Made by a program: the position numbers and the translations under genes. 64,000 nucleotides of DNA from assembly GCA_003049485.1 (NCBI GenBank), contig PYST01000032.1:125001-189000 (forward strand). The letters run 5' to 3'. This stretch comes from Ophioceras dolichostomum (Eukaryota > Ascomycota > Sordariomycetes > Magnaporthales > Ophioceraceae). The notes beneath the pieces are model-generated. The model worked only from the letters and a program-made list of their open reading frames with translations. It did not search any database and had not been told where the DNA came from. This document shows, piece after piece, positions 32,188-42,573 of the stretch; the stretch's first letter is position 1, and each line of letters starts with the position of its first letter.

Positions 32188-33455
32188 GGCACAGGCAAAG
32201 CGGTGGAAAGGCGTGGAAGAATGAGGGAGAAGGCAGGCGGGGCAACAATGAACCTGCCTGGGGAGTGGCTGTGAATGGCGAGAGCGCTAGGCGACGCTGG
32301 GGCGGAGGGAGGAGTGATTCATCAGCCGATTGGGCAAGTGCGTTCCAGAAGAGACTAGCAATCCCTGTAACCGCTCTGGTAAATCTGATAAAGAGATAGT
32401 GACTGGTGAGCGCCTGCCCAGACAATCGGCAACTTACGCAAACAAAGCTACAGTTTGCAAGGGAGGCAGGAGGCTTTGCTCCACTTTATTGATCATCCTG
32501 GCAAGCGTGGTCCCCTCCGAGCTGTTCAGGCGAACTAGGAAGAAGGCTAGACCCAGCCACAGGCAGACAACACCTTTCTTCTTTCTTGCCTCCCTCATTA
32601 TTGCCTACGACGTTGGTTGCACTTTTTGAATCTCCATTTCTCAGGCCGGCCATACTCATACTGGGAATGATGGGCTGGAAAATGCCAGAGCGAGGTTGTC
32701 GTTGGCGTGAATGAAGAATGCTAGCCGCCTGCCCGAACGACTCACTCTGGTCGAATCAACTGCGCCAGGCTGAAGCGGTCAGTGGGGTTGGCCAACCACA
32801 ACGGGAACGCCGAGTGACCATCTTTCCCCGCCAGCAACCCTGTTAAGCCGCCCGCTTCCCGTCAGGCGGCGGTGTCTCCATCCCTCATGCAAAGGAGAAC
32901 GGCGGCCTTATTCCACATATCTTACTTGGTTGTATGGCCTTTCTCCGGACCCGGAGATGTCCCCAAGCTGAAAGGGAAATGCATTCATTTTTTCTCAAAT
33001 CAAATGATCAACGCAAGTAACACTTTGTGCGTGGTGTGTTAAGTCTGTTCCATCCCCGTGCTCACTCGCTCAGCCAACACACCCGCTCTGTCCGCACCAA
33101 ACCAACTGCGGGGTTGCCCCATACTCCCTGAGAGCAAGTGGAAAAGATAACGACGTCATTTAGTGCCAATTGAGCCTAGCAGGGTTGCCAGAGATATGCC
33201 CAACCTCCAAAAAACCGCTGCGACTGGCCTCTTCCGAGAGCCCTCTTTCAGAGTCGCGGTCACACTTGGTGAAAAAATTGCGGTTTATGTCGCGCGACAT
33301 TTTATTTTTTTGCCCCATCAGTTTTTGCTTTGGTTTTTGGGTGGTCGGTGAGATCTCCGAATGCCGACGGAGCCAGCCACATGTTCGATTTGGATGGTCC
33401 AGCCAAACCCAGCCGTCCGTCAGGTTTACAATACGCACCGTGAAGAGAGATGGCA

Positions 33456-33476
33456 CGTAGGTAGGTACGTACCTAG
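33456..33476. repeat. CGTAGGTAGGTACGTACCTAG palindrome
   Basis: Nested TAGGTA/TACCTA arms around TACGTA. Member of the dispersed family. Confidence 0.75.
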
Positions 33477-34728
33477 TGCTTCGCAAAGCACAGGAGCGAT
33501 AAGCTGACCCATTCCTTCCTCCCCGTTCTGGTTCTGGGGTGACTCTGGACTCTGGGTAGTAAAGGTTTCGGGAGGATCCGGGATGCTTACGAAGACGGCC
33601 TGATGACCCGTCTGGTCGAGACAATCTCATATTGCGACGTCGCACCACTCTATCCATCTTGATCACGAAGGCCAGGTGTAGTTGTAGCATTACTACGTAC
33701 GGATTCCTTGCCAGATGCCTTGTTTGAGGCGCCATTGAGATTTGTAGTCTAGGTTTAGGTGGTGTTGTGTGGTAGATACCTTTTTATCTTGCCCGACTTA
33801 GTGAGATAGCAAATACCGAGATAGAGACAGAGAGCCCAATTCGCTTCAAGACCGAGGTAAACGGCTCAGGAAGAAAATCAAAAGACCGGCAAGCACAAGA
33901 GAGAGAATGGCTGCCAGTCGCGGGATATAAGACGAAGTGTAAGCTTAGTGTGTGAGTGTGTGTGTTTTTGTGCCCTGTTTCTGTCGAGTACTTTGTTGTC
34001 GTGAGCAGGCCGCTGTGGCGACCCCTCGGAACGCCAATTCCATGCATATCTTCTAGCTATATGCGCTCTCAAGTTCCTCCGAGATTGCCTTGGTCTCATG
34101 AAACCATCAACTCCTCCCCCCGCTGCGGCGTCTGCGGCGTCGACATGCGACGGCGGTGTTCGCCCGTAAGATGGGGTTAAGGAAGAAGGAAAAGAAAAAA
34201 AAGAGAAGGGAATGGCAGGGAACACTAGGATCCAAGCTCTCCCAAGTCATACATTTCATAGAAATCGATCAGTTCGTAAACAGTAAAAAAAAATAACAGT
34301 GAAAAATTTTCGAAGAAAAGAAGGGTCATGAATTTGCTTCTCGCGCAAAAAGGGGTCATGGTGGAGGGCCGTTGATTCGTTCGTTGCGTTTCGTTGCGAA
34401 TTTCGTTTGTCTTGTCGAGGGCGGTGACCAGCCGCCATAAGTGAGTGTGTTGAATCGTAGTTTTTTTGTCGTTTCGTGGTGTCATGATGGTGCGGTAGAG
34501 TCAAAAAACACAAAAGGGGCAAATAGCAAAGAGAAAAAACGCCATCGCTGAATGACCCAGGCCACAATAACAAAGGGAATAAACATAGAAAAGGGACAAA
34601 TATTCATCTCTGCTCCCGCTGTAGAGCAGAGACGACATGGAAAGCTGGTTTGGACAACATGGACATGAGGTGAAGCAAATGGTAGTGGATCACAGTGATG
34701 AACAGGTTCCAGTCGGATTCGACCGGTC

Positions 34729-37440
34729 TCAGTTGGCACGAATGACCAGCTTCGACGTGAACTTGTTGCATAGTGAGTCGAAGTCGTAGCGGTCGAACTT
34801 GGTGTCGTGCCGAGTCCGCAGGTACGCCTCTGTGGGATGACAGTCAGTATATGGATGAGACAGGCGGAGGGGGATGAGACGAGAGAAATAACGGATGAGA
34901 TGCTTACCGTGCTTGGTCACATGTTGTCGCACTTCGGTCATGGCCTCGCAGACGGCCGGGTTGTTGTTCAGCAGTTGGCCGTGTCTCCTGGTGTCCCAGT
35001 CGGTGAAGGACGGCAGCTTCTGAGAGATAGCATGGAACAGGCCGACGATGACGCCGACGGGAATGGACTCCATGTCGTTGCAGAACTTGCTGACCGAGAT
35101 GGGATCAGGCACGCGGTAGTGGCAGTCAAACTGCATCTCTTCCCAGACGATGAGAAGGATTGCGGCCAGCATGAAGATTGTAGGCCAGTTCTTCAGGCGG
35201 TCGCCGCTGTAGACGCTTGAGTAAAGCGCAGACAGCTCCTCGAGGATGTCCTTCTGCAGCTCGCGCCACATGTCGGCCATGGCGCACTTGATCTGGAAGT
35301 TGATCATGACAGGGGCTACAACCTTGCCGAAGTACTTGGAGTCCTCGTCGTCGATCTGACCCTCCAGCACCGTCTCAGAGCCCTGCTGCTCGACCAGGGT
35401 GATGTGCAGCGTCAGGTTGTACGCGAGCACGAGCTTGAGCGCCTTGCGGATGACGGGCAGCTTCTCCTTGACGTAGAAGCGATGCGCCGTCTTGAGTATC
35501 TCGCTGATGAACGGCGTGCCGTCAAAGTGGTCGTCAACGAAGCTCTCCCACGACTGGTCAATGTGCTTGTCCAGGTACTCGTCCAGTGCCTCCATGCTGA
35601 CACCGTCCTGGCCGACATCAAGACGCTCCGTGCGGATCTCGAAGTCAATCGGCTCCTGGTCCGTGAGGTGCGACTCGACCCAGTCGACGTGGAAGCAGCT
35701 GTCGTCGGCGACGTAAACCTCGCGAACCATGACAGGCAGGCAGTAACCGTAGCCGTGTGTGATCCACATCAACGTCTCCTTCTGCGCAAAGCCCTTCACG
35801 TTGTAGACGGACACGCCGCGGTCCAGGTGGCGCTCGTAGTCCGCCTTCCAGTCCTTCATGAAGTAGCTGATGTCCTTGATGTCGATACGCGTGCAGGGCA
35901 CCTGCCAGAGACGGGCGTGGGACGGTTGGCAGCCGGCACAGGGCTCACCCTTGTCGCAAGTCTTCTTGAGGAACTTGCAGCGGAGACAAGCCCGAAGCTT
36001 CCGGATCTCGCTGGCCTGCTTGCGCTGCTCCGGCAGAAGAGGACCTCGGCGGCGGCCGACCTTCTTCTCGCCAGGGCCCTTGTCCTTGCCGGTCGATGTG
36101 CGCCGGATCACAGACTTGGTCGGCTTGGCAATCGGGCTCTTGCGGGGGCCGGACTGGCGGCGGGCCGGCGGAGAAGTCGAGGAGCCTGCACCAGCACCGG
36201 AGCCGCTGGCCTGCACGACCGGTCTGCTCGTAGACGCGGCCTTGATGGGCATGGGACCAACGGCAGCAGCAGGGCTGATGAGTTCAGTCGAATGCGAGTG
36301 TGAATGCGTGTGCGGGTGAGCAGCAGCATGCGAGTGCGAACCGGCATGGTGGTGGTGCTGGCTACCGGCCTCACCAGGGAAGCAGTTGCGGTGGTTGACG
36401 GCACCCGAGTCGAGGCAAGTGTCGGATTCTGGCGAGAATGGCGAGTATGGGAAAGTAACCTCCTCGTAGCTGCCGAACTCGAGCGAGTTGGCTCCGTCAG
36501 AATGCGTCGAGTCCGAGTTTGACCTCAGGTGCAATGTCTGGCTGGGGTTGAAGATGGCCGTGTTGTGTGCTGGCGGTTGGTACGCGGAGGCATCGAAGCT
36601 GGGGAATTCCACGGTGGTCCAGCCATTGTCGCTGCCGGAGTTGAGTGAGATCACATCCAGGAGAGTGTTCGTGGGCGAGCTGCTACCGAGGCTTCCCAAT
36701 CGAGGCAGTCCGTCGGTTTGGGGAAACGTCATGGCCGTCTCAAAGTCCTGCCATTCACCCATCGGAATCCCCCAGTGCATAGCCTGTTGCGTGTCGTCGA
36801 CTGGGGACATGTTGCCGAATGCTGCGGGTTCCAGCTGGAGGCTCGCCTCAAGTGGTCCGGTCGTGGTCGGCATGTAGTCGATTGCGGCTGGTTGTGGGAA
36901 TCCCGTGGCAAATGGGAAGTTCAACAATGCTGCCGGGTTGTCCTGGAACAATTGGAGGTCTTGAGGGACCTGTTGATGCTGCGATTGCGGCTGCTGCTGC
37001 TGCTGTTGCTGTTGTTGCTGTTGCTGCTGTTGCCGGAGGGCCCAGTCCGTCAGGAGAGTAGACGGGATCGGGTGAGCAGTGGCAGGATACGGCGAGAGCT
37101 GTTGCTGGAGCGGGCTCGATGCGGCCGAGCTGTGATGGCCCGGGGACGGGGCCTGCTGCGAGTCTTCAGGAGACGAGGCCGAGAGGCTCTGAGATGTTGG
37201 TGAGTGCATTGTCGAGACGGTCCCAACGGCTCCAGCCATGTCGAAAGACACCGGCCATGACACGCCTGGACTCTGGCGACTGGCTTGGGACATGGGAGAC
37301 ATTGTGACGGGAGAAACGGCGGGAACTGAGTTGGCGGTTGTGGCGGAAGTCGTGGAATACGGGAAACCTTCCCGAGGATTGTATCCAAGCTGTTCCATCA
37401 AGACCGCCTCTCCTCCGGCGGCGCTGAAGTCGAAGGCCAT
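34729..37440 (-). CDS. Zn2Cys6 transcription factor
   Basis: Two exons, complement(34729..34829, 34908..37440), 877 residues from the ATG at 37440. The frame remains open 86 codons further upstream, but the sequence there looks like leader. The zinc cluster has cysteines at about 485, 488, 495, 501, 504 and 516, preceded by a basic RRRG-containing segment. The N-terminal half is Ser/Pro/Gln-rich with a run of about 14 glutamines (about 136-150) and His-rich repeats near 380-400, typical of activation regions. After the cluster, residues 520-877 look well folded and charged, not the usual fungal-specific transcription factor domain as I recognise it. The 78-nt intron near the 3' end (GTAAGC donor, CCACAG acceptor) is in frame and stop-free, so annotation as one exon would add 26 false residues. 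The target genes are unknown. Confidence 0.85.
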   Translation of the reverse strand: MAFDFSAAGGEAVLMEQLGYNPREGFPYSTTSATTANSVPAVSPVTMSPMSQASRQSPGVSWPVSFDMAGAVGTVSTMHSPTSQSLSASSPEDSQQAPSPGHHSSAASSPLQQQLSPYPATAHPIPSTLLTDWALRQQQQQQQQQQQQQQPQSQHQQVPQDLQLFQDNPAALLNFPFATGFPQPAAIDYMPTTTGPLEASLQLEPAAFGNMSPVDDTQQAMHWGIPMGEWQDFETAMTFPQTDGLPRLGSLGSSSPTNTLLDVISLNSGSDNGWTTVEFPSFDASAYQPPAHNTAIFNPSQTLHLRSNSDSTHSDGANSLEFGSYEEVTFPYSPFSPESDTCLDSGAVNHRNCFPGEAGSQHHHHAGSHSHAAAHPHTHSHSHSTELISPAAAVGPMPIKAASTSRPVVQASGSGAGAGSSTSPPARRQSGPRKSPIAKPTKSVIRRTSTGKDKGPGEKKVGRRRGPLLPEQRKQASEIRKLRACLRCKFLKKTCDKGEPCAGCQPSHARLWQVPCTRIDIKDISYFMKDWKADYERHLDRGVSVYNVKGFAQKETLMWITHGYGYCLPVMVREVYVADDSCFHVDWVESHLTDQEPIDFEIRTERLDVGQDGVSMEALDEYLDKHIDQSWESFVDDHFDGTPFISEILKTAHRFYVKEKLPVIRKALKLVLAYNLTLHITLVEQQGSETVLEGQIDDEDSKYFGKVVAPVMINFQIKCAMADMWRELQKDILEELSALYSSVYSGDRLKNWPTIFMLAAILLIVWEEMQFDCHYRVPDPISVSKFCNDMESIPVGVIVGLFHAISQKLPSFTDWDTRRHGQLLNNNPAVCEAMTEVRQHVTKHGKHLIRYFSRLIPLRLSHPYTDCHPTEAYLRTRHDTKFDRYDFDSLCNKFTSKLVIRAN
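34830..34907 (-). other. In-frame, stop-free intron of the Zn2Cys6 gene
   Basis: The 78-nt intron has a GTAAGC donor, a TACTGAC branch-like site and a CCACAG acceptor. Its length is a multiple of three and it contains no stop, so retention would insert 26 residues near the C-terminus. Confidence 0.7.
36975..37033 (-). repeat. Coding CAR (glutamine) repeat
   Basis: Trinucleotide run encoding the polyglutamine tract of the Zn2Cys6 protein. CAG and CAA codons are mixed. Confidence 0.8.
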
Positions 37441-37696
37441 GGTGACAGAATCAGGAAAGAGAGATTTTCGGGAGGAGAGGGGGGTTGTGTGGGGAGGACT
37501 CGAGGACGGTTTGATAGTATTGTATGAGGCTGGCGGGATCAGGAGGCCAGACACCGCTCTTTCAGGCGGTATCTGGAGGTGAGATGGGGGGATGTCAGGA
37601 GAGGGTTCATGGGCTGGATGTTGAGGGACTAAGGACCGAGGATGATGGACTGGGGTGGACTGGTTTGGGGGGCAAAGGAAACCAAAGGAAACCGAC

Positions 37697-37755
37697 ACCT
37701 CAGGAGATCTCAGGATTCTCAGGACACCTCAGGAAACCAGACTTCTCAGGAAACA
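37697..37755. repeat. CTCAGGA repeats in the regulator leader
   Basis: CTCAGGA or its GATCTCAGGA/TTCTCAGGA variants occur five times within 60 bases, about 260-315 bases upstream of the ATG of the Zn2Cys6 gene. Possibly part of the untranslated leader or a binding-site array. Confidence 0.6.
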
Positions 37756-40700
37756 CTCAAGAGAAGCGAGTTAGTGAGCACCCCGATGCTGAGCGACACA
37801 AGCAGCCGCTGCAACCACGCGGAGGGGATGGAGGGAGAGGAGAGGAGAGAAACGAGGGCAAGACGGAAGACAGAGGAGGTTTGTCCCCCAGCTGGTTCTG
37901 GTCCGTCCCAGTTCCCAGTGGTCCCGCACCCAACCTGCTCCGATGAAGAAGCGGTGAGAGACGCATCGCTGGCTTGCCAGCCCCCGGTCCTGCCTGCAGC
38001 CACCCCGGCCAATCACGCCGTTCGGGAGCTGCAAGTACGTGGAGCACGAGGAGAGGCGGGGGACTCGACCGGCCAATCAGCGCCACACTAGGAAAAATGC
38101 GGATTGTCAAGTGGCCACCGGACAGGTGCCACTTCGCACTGTCTGGGATACATGTCAGCCTCCCGCCGTCCCGCTCGCCCCCAAAACGAGACAAAGAACG
38201 CACAAAACTATAGGTATTGTTGAAGGTGCTGCTCCCGTCAAAAAACGTCTCAAAAGCACCAGGCCTCCAATACTAGTCCGTACAAGGGCCTACATTACAG
38301 GGGAGCAAATTATTCGACATACTACGTTATAAGTATCAAGGTTGCGAGCTCGCTATCGATCTCAACCGCCAATCGCGGTAAAGTATCGCGGCAACGAAGT
38401 GCTAGCACTGGCAGATCCCGTCGCCACCGTTCACCCTGGGGAATGCCTGTGCTCTTCTTGCACGTGCGAGACAAATTCAATGCTCAATTAGCAGGAGACC
38501 GCGCTGTCGACGTCCGTGATGTTGAATGTTCATGACTCGGGTTTATTGTGGTTGAAAATGTTTCCTCGTCTGGTTTAGTTGGTTGGGGGCCGGCCGGGGA
38601 CCTACCAACTCAGTCAATCTCGTGGAGAAGTGAGAATATAGTGCCAGAGTGCGGCCAGAATACCAGGCCAGAGTACCAGTGAACGCAACACCACAACTTG
38701 AGAATAGCACCTTAGCCACCTCCCAGCAGGACAGGCGCTGCTGATGACTGACTGATGGCTGCTGCTCGTATGCTGTCCGGGGCATGAGCATGTAAAAGCA
38801 TCTAAAACTAGGAGCGCACTCAATCAATGTTGTGGCACGTTGAGGGTTGAGGGGACGGCTTGATATCGATGTCATTGTGTCAGCATCCCATCGTCTCTCA
38901 ACCGTGCTGCTTGCCACAGACTGGTTCACAAATCATCCACGGCATGTCAGAATTTGCCCAATTCTCTCTTCTGAATGGGCAATTTTGTCCGATTTTTTTT
39001 CCTCGAACCCTGACCAGTAACATGTCTCCGTTCGTGATCTCTCTGTCCCGTCCCCTCCAACTCTCGCGAGTCGATCAACCCTCTCGTTAGAATTATGCTC
39101 CTAATGTCCCCCTCATCAAGCCAGTCTTAGCCAGTCTTTGTCAGTCCGGCAATTGTCAATCGACGGGGTTGACGGGACTCAACCCCAGGTGATTTTAGTT
39201 GCATAAGTGTCAGCAAAACGTGCTTCCCTGCCACATCCCTTATCTGAAGAATGATCGGACCAGACATTTGTTGTGAAAGTTCGGTCTACCAGGCAGTCGT
39301 CGCACAGGTACAACTAATAGAGTTCGTAAAACCGTTGTGCCCCAAGCGCGGGCGATCCTCCTACTACGTTGTATATGTTGCCTCTGGGCTAGTTCTTCCA
39401 TACATGTCGACTAGAGGTGCTATGTGCAGCAAACGCCATCATCCTGCAGAAGCACTGGAAATATTGAGGCAGACCCAAGGGATGAGACGAGACCAGACAG
39501 ACCAGACCTGACTGGGCAGGCGAACATCGAATACAGTGTCTGCATTTGGAAGACCCCTCCTCTTCCTGCGAGTGAGAGGGGGGCATCACGAAAACGAACA
39601 TGCCAAAGTCACGGCACAGTGGCAGGACGGATCACATCGAACTCATCGACACACGGCAGCTATCGGTTCCATTGTGTTGCATTCGGCTCAACTGACCAGC
39701 GAATCGTCTGTGCCAAAAACGACAAGCCACAAAGCGCTAACCCAGTCAAGCCAATCCAGCCAATCCACTGACCCCAGTGCCACCAGATTCCATTTCCGAA
39801 CTTCGGCCACGGCTCACGGGGCCACGGCTTCAAGCTATTCCCTGCTGAGTTACCCCACGCATGCTTATCGATTACGTGCCGCAGCGTTCATCAGATTCAG
39901 ACGCTGTTCCAATGCCAGCAAGAAAGGAACCCTGACCCATCCAGGTCAAGGAGCTGTGGCCACCCTTGACCCAACCCCCCTGGCTTGCTGAGGCCAAAGA
40001 GGGGAAGCTTAAAACACTCGGATCTCAGTTGCTCTCACACTGTGAAGGGAGGAGGAAGAGGGCGTTGAGGAGGAAGGGGGCATGGTCCGATCCGAGAGAC
40101 CCAAGACGCGTGCTTCTTTCCCGGAAGGACGCGAAACATCAATGACAATTGTTGCAGGTTTATGTTCGATATATCAATCAATTGCCGCTGAACCCCGGTG
40201 ACGCGATCTGACGGGCCATCGTCGCATCACTCGGGGCAGGCGGGATTAGCCGCAGGTACGACGTAGTAAGGAGGCGAATTCCAGTTCATGAACGATCCCT
40301 CGCTAGCATGTGTTTTTCCAAGTGTCGGTCAAGAGAAACGTGCCGGACTGAGAGGGGGCGGAGGGCCGGCCATCAAACCATTGAAAACGACGAAACGCCT
40401 CCGCGTCGATGAACGCGCCATTTTTTCTGGCACGCTTCCTCCTCCTCCAATTCCGTATTCTCCTATTTTCTCTGTTTCTTGTGGACAGTATCTCGCTGAC
40501 CGCCGTTCGTCGTTTGCTGATAAAAAAAATTAGATCCACTTCCCACACAGCACACACAGCCAGCCAGCGCCCCGCCCCCCTCTTTTGGCTCCGCGGGCGT
40601 ATTTTATCGCCTCTGCCTGCCTCCTTGGCCTAGAGTGGGCGAGACGCTGCGGTTGAGTTGTCCCTGCAGGGCAGCAGCAGCAGCAGCAGGCCCGGCGGTC

Positions 40701-41693
40701 TACCGCGGTCTCGCACCCACGCGGCCTTTTGATAGACAAGCTCCCGTCGGTCTAGATCTGGAGCAATTTGTGCGAAGCATTCGGGTACCTATGGTAGACT
40801 GACCATCGCGTTGTCAGGGGCTATCTTAGCACCCTGGACCGATCGATGGTTCGAACGACTACGGACGGACGGACGGACGGCACCCGCCGATGCACCCGCC
40901 GCGCACCCGTCTACGCACGGCTCAACAATGAGCCCGAAGGCCTCAGACAGCCGTCGATCAGCACGAGGATCCGGGGGAATCCTCGCCAATTCCTCATCCT
41001 CGTTATCAGCCATCACATTACTCCTCACCACAATCAATAGTCTATGGCAGGCCTGGAGCAAACCGGGAATGGGATAGCTCTCTAGCTCTCCTTGTCTCAG
41101 AACGAGTCATCTGCACGGCCCGCCCCTCTCCAGGATCGAGGATGTCCTCCTTGCCTTTCCTTGTTTGCTTTTGCTCTTTGTTTTCACTCGGCAATCTCCA
41201 GGCTTCGAGCTTATTATGAAGAGCGGCCCGCCGTGACGCCAATGCGCAGCTACTGCTGTCCCACTGCAAGCTTCCCACTCATCTGCGAAGCTATTTGCCC
41301 TCCATCCCTCGCTCCATCAAGCGGTGTGCTCCTGAACACCCAGCCATCCCCCACGTTCATTGCCACACTTGTCATGACTCGGCGGCACACACGCCACTCT
41401 TGCAACGACCTACAACTACCTGCGTACTGAAGGCCGGTTGCGAGGCGGCTTGCGAGGCGACTTACGAGGCCAGACCTGCCACTACAAGACGCCACGGCTT
41501 TGGCTGCTTCACTAACACAGGTTGCTAGCGCGAGCTGGCAGGTCATGCTCATCCCTAGCGCGCGTTGGCAGCATGCCGGCAGCTTGTTGGCGGAGGCGTG
41601 CCCCCATGGCTCATGATCAAGCCACTGGTTGCCTGCTTCGACCCGGCGTGTGCTGGCATATCACGTACGTAAGGTAAGGGCTATTCGCAGCAA

Positions 41694-41709
41694 CTAGGTA
41701 GGTACCTTA
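41694..41709. repeat. CTAGGTAGGTACCTTA palindrome
   Basis: Member of the dispersed TAGGTACCTA family, about 870 bases upstream of the farnesyltransferase gene. Confidence 0.75.
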
Positions 41710-42573
41710 ACATTGATAGGACCACAAACCCCAAGCACGTGAGACCCTTTGTGTGGACAGTACGGAGGGATCGGGTCATTGGCCAGTCAGCGCCTTGTCT
41801 TGTCAACGTGTTTAAGAAGGGATGATGGCAGGAAGCCAGAGGAATGCCAGAGGAATGCCAGGGGCCTAGATTCATGCATTTGAGGGATAGCCAAGCCTCA
41901 CTGAACTGCCACTGCCAGCAAAGCATTTGTGAGCCGATCCAAATCGATTTCTCAGTCAGCCTGAAAATACAACATGGCATGAGGCTCAACCGTTTCCATC
42001 TTGAAGTCCCGTGTCGCGTACCCGTGTCCCTGTTTCTGAGATAGAGATAAACTTCAATTGTACCTATGTCTAGATGCTGAATGAGGGTTATTAGCCTTCT
42101 GCTTGGGCTTCCAGCCTCAAAACTCGAAGCCTCAAAACCTCAGCCAGCCAAATCCCCACCCGAGGAAACGCCGAGTGACCTCAGGCATTATTACATCATT
42201 CCATTCCAAAAAGAAGGAGGGGCCCAAGAGAGAAATTTGAGAAACTAAGAAACAGCAGGTGAAAGAAAGGGAAAAGCAAGAGATGAATGAGATGACGTTT
42301 TTAACCACAGCGTATTGCGTTGCTTAAAGTCTCACAGCTCAGAGCTCAGGCCAGAAACGGCCATTTGTAAGGAGGGTGTGCTTGTTCACGAGTTCGCCTG
42401 ATGTGGAGAACACACAATAGCAATCGGGCACAATGCGTACACAATAGCAAATCGGCGTGATATTGTTATGCCAGCCTCAAGCGTGCCGAAACCATCCAAA
42501 TTTGTCAAAAATCCCTTCATCGGCAAAGGCCGTAGGCCAACTTGGAAATGGGCGCTTCTCCCGCCACCAGCAC

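Larger units (their letters stand above)
32007..34728. other. Intergenic between polyubiquitin and Zn2Cys6 genes
   Basis: About 2.7 kb containing the polyubiquitin promoter and the 3' flank of the regulator gene, which is AT-rich near 34170-34600. A palindrome of the dispersed family is at 33456-33476. A 191-codon minus-strand frame (33160-33735) runs straight through that palindrome and is judged spurious. Confidence 0.5.
37441..42573. other. 5.1-kb divergent intergenic region
   Basis: Lies between the Zn2Cys6 gene (-) and the farnesyltransferase beta gene (+). Next to the regulator is a leader with five CTCAGGA repeats (37697-37755). Further right are an AT-rich stretch (38200-38400), an ACGG run (40860-40880), a CAG run (40676-40691) and a palindrome (41694-41709). 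No exon is convincing. The size suggests a large regulatory region for the regulator gene. Confidence 0.5.

Noticed and set aside
33160..33735. 191-codon minus-strand frame starting MAPQTRHL
   Set aside because: It reads through a TAGGTACCTA-type palindrome, has no domain-like segment or splice context, and its composition resembles the surrounding non-coding DNA.
35404..36303. 299-codon plus-strand frame opposite the Zn2Cys6 gene
   Set aside because: Antisense shadow of a well-supported coding exon; no independent motif.
37441..37698. In-frame N-terminal extension of the Zn2Cys6 protein
   Set aside because: The upstream codons are Pro/Ser-rich leader-like sequence, and the ATG at 37440 begins a more conserved-looking MAFDFSAAGGEAV start.
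40288..41061. Overlapping 75-90 codon frames on both strands upstream of ram1
   Set aside because: Low-complexity, no domain, no conserved splice borders; judged non-coding.
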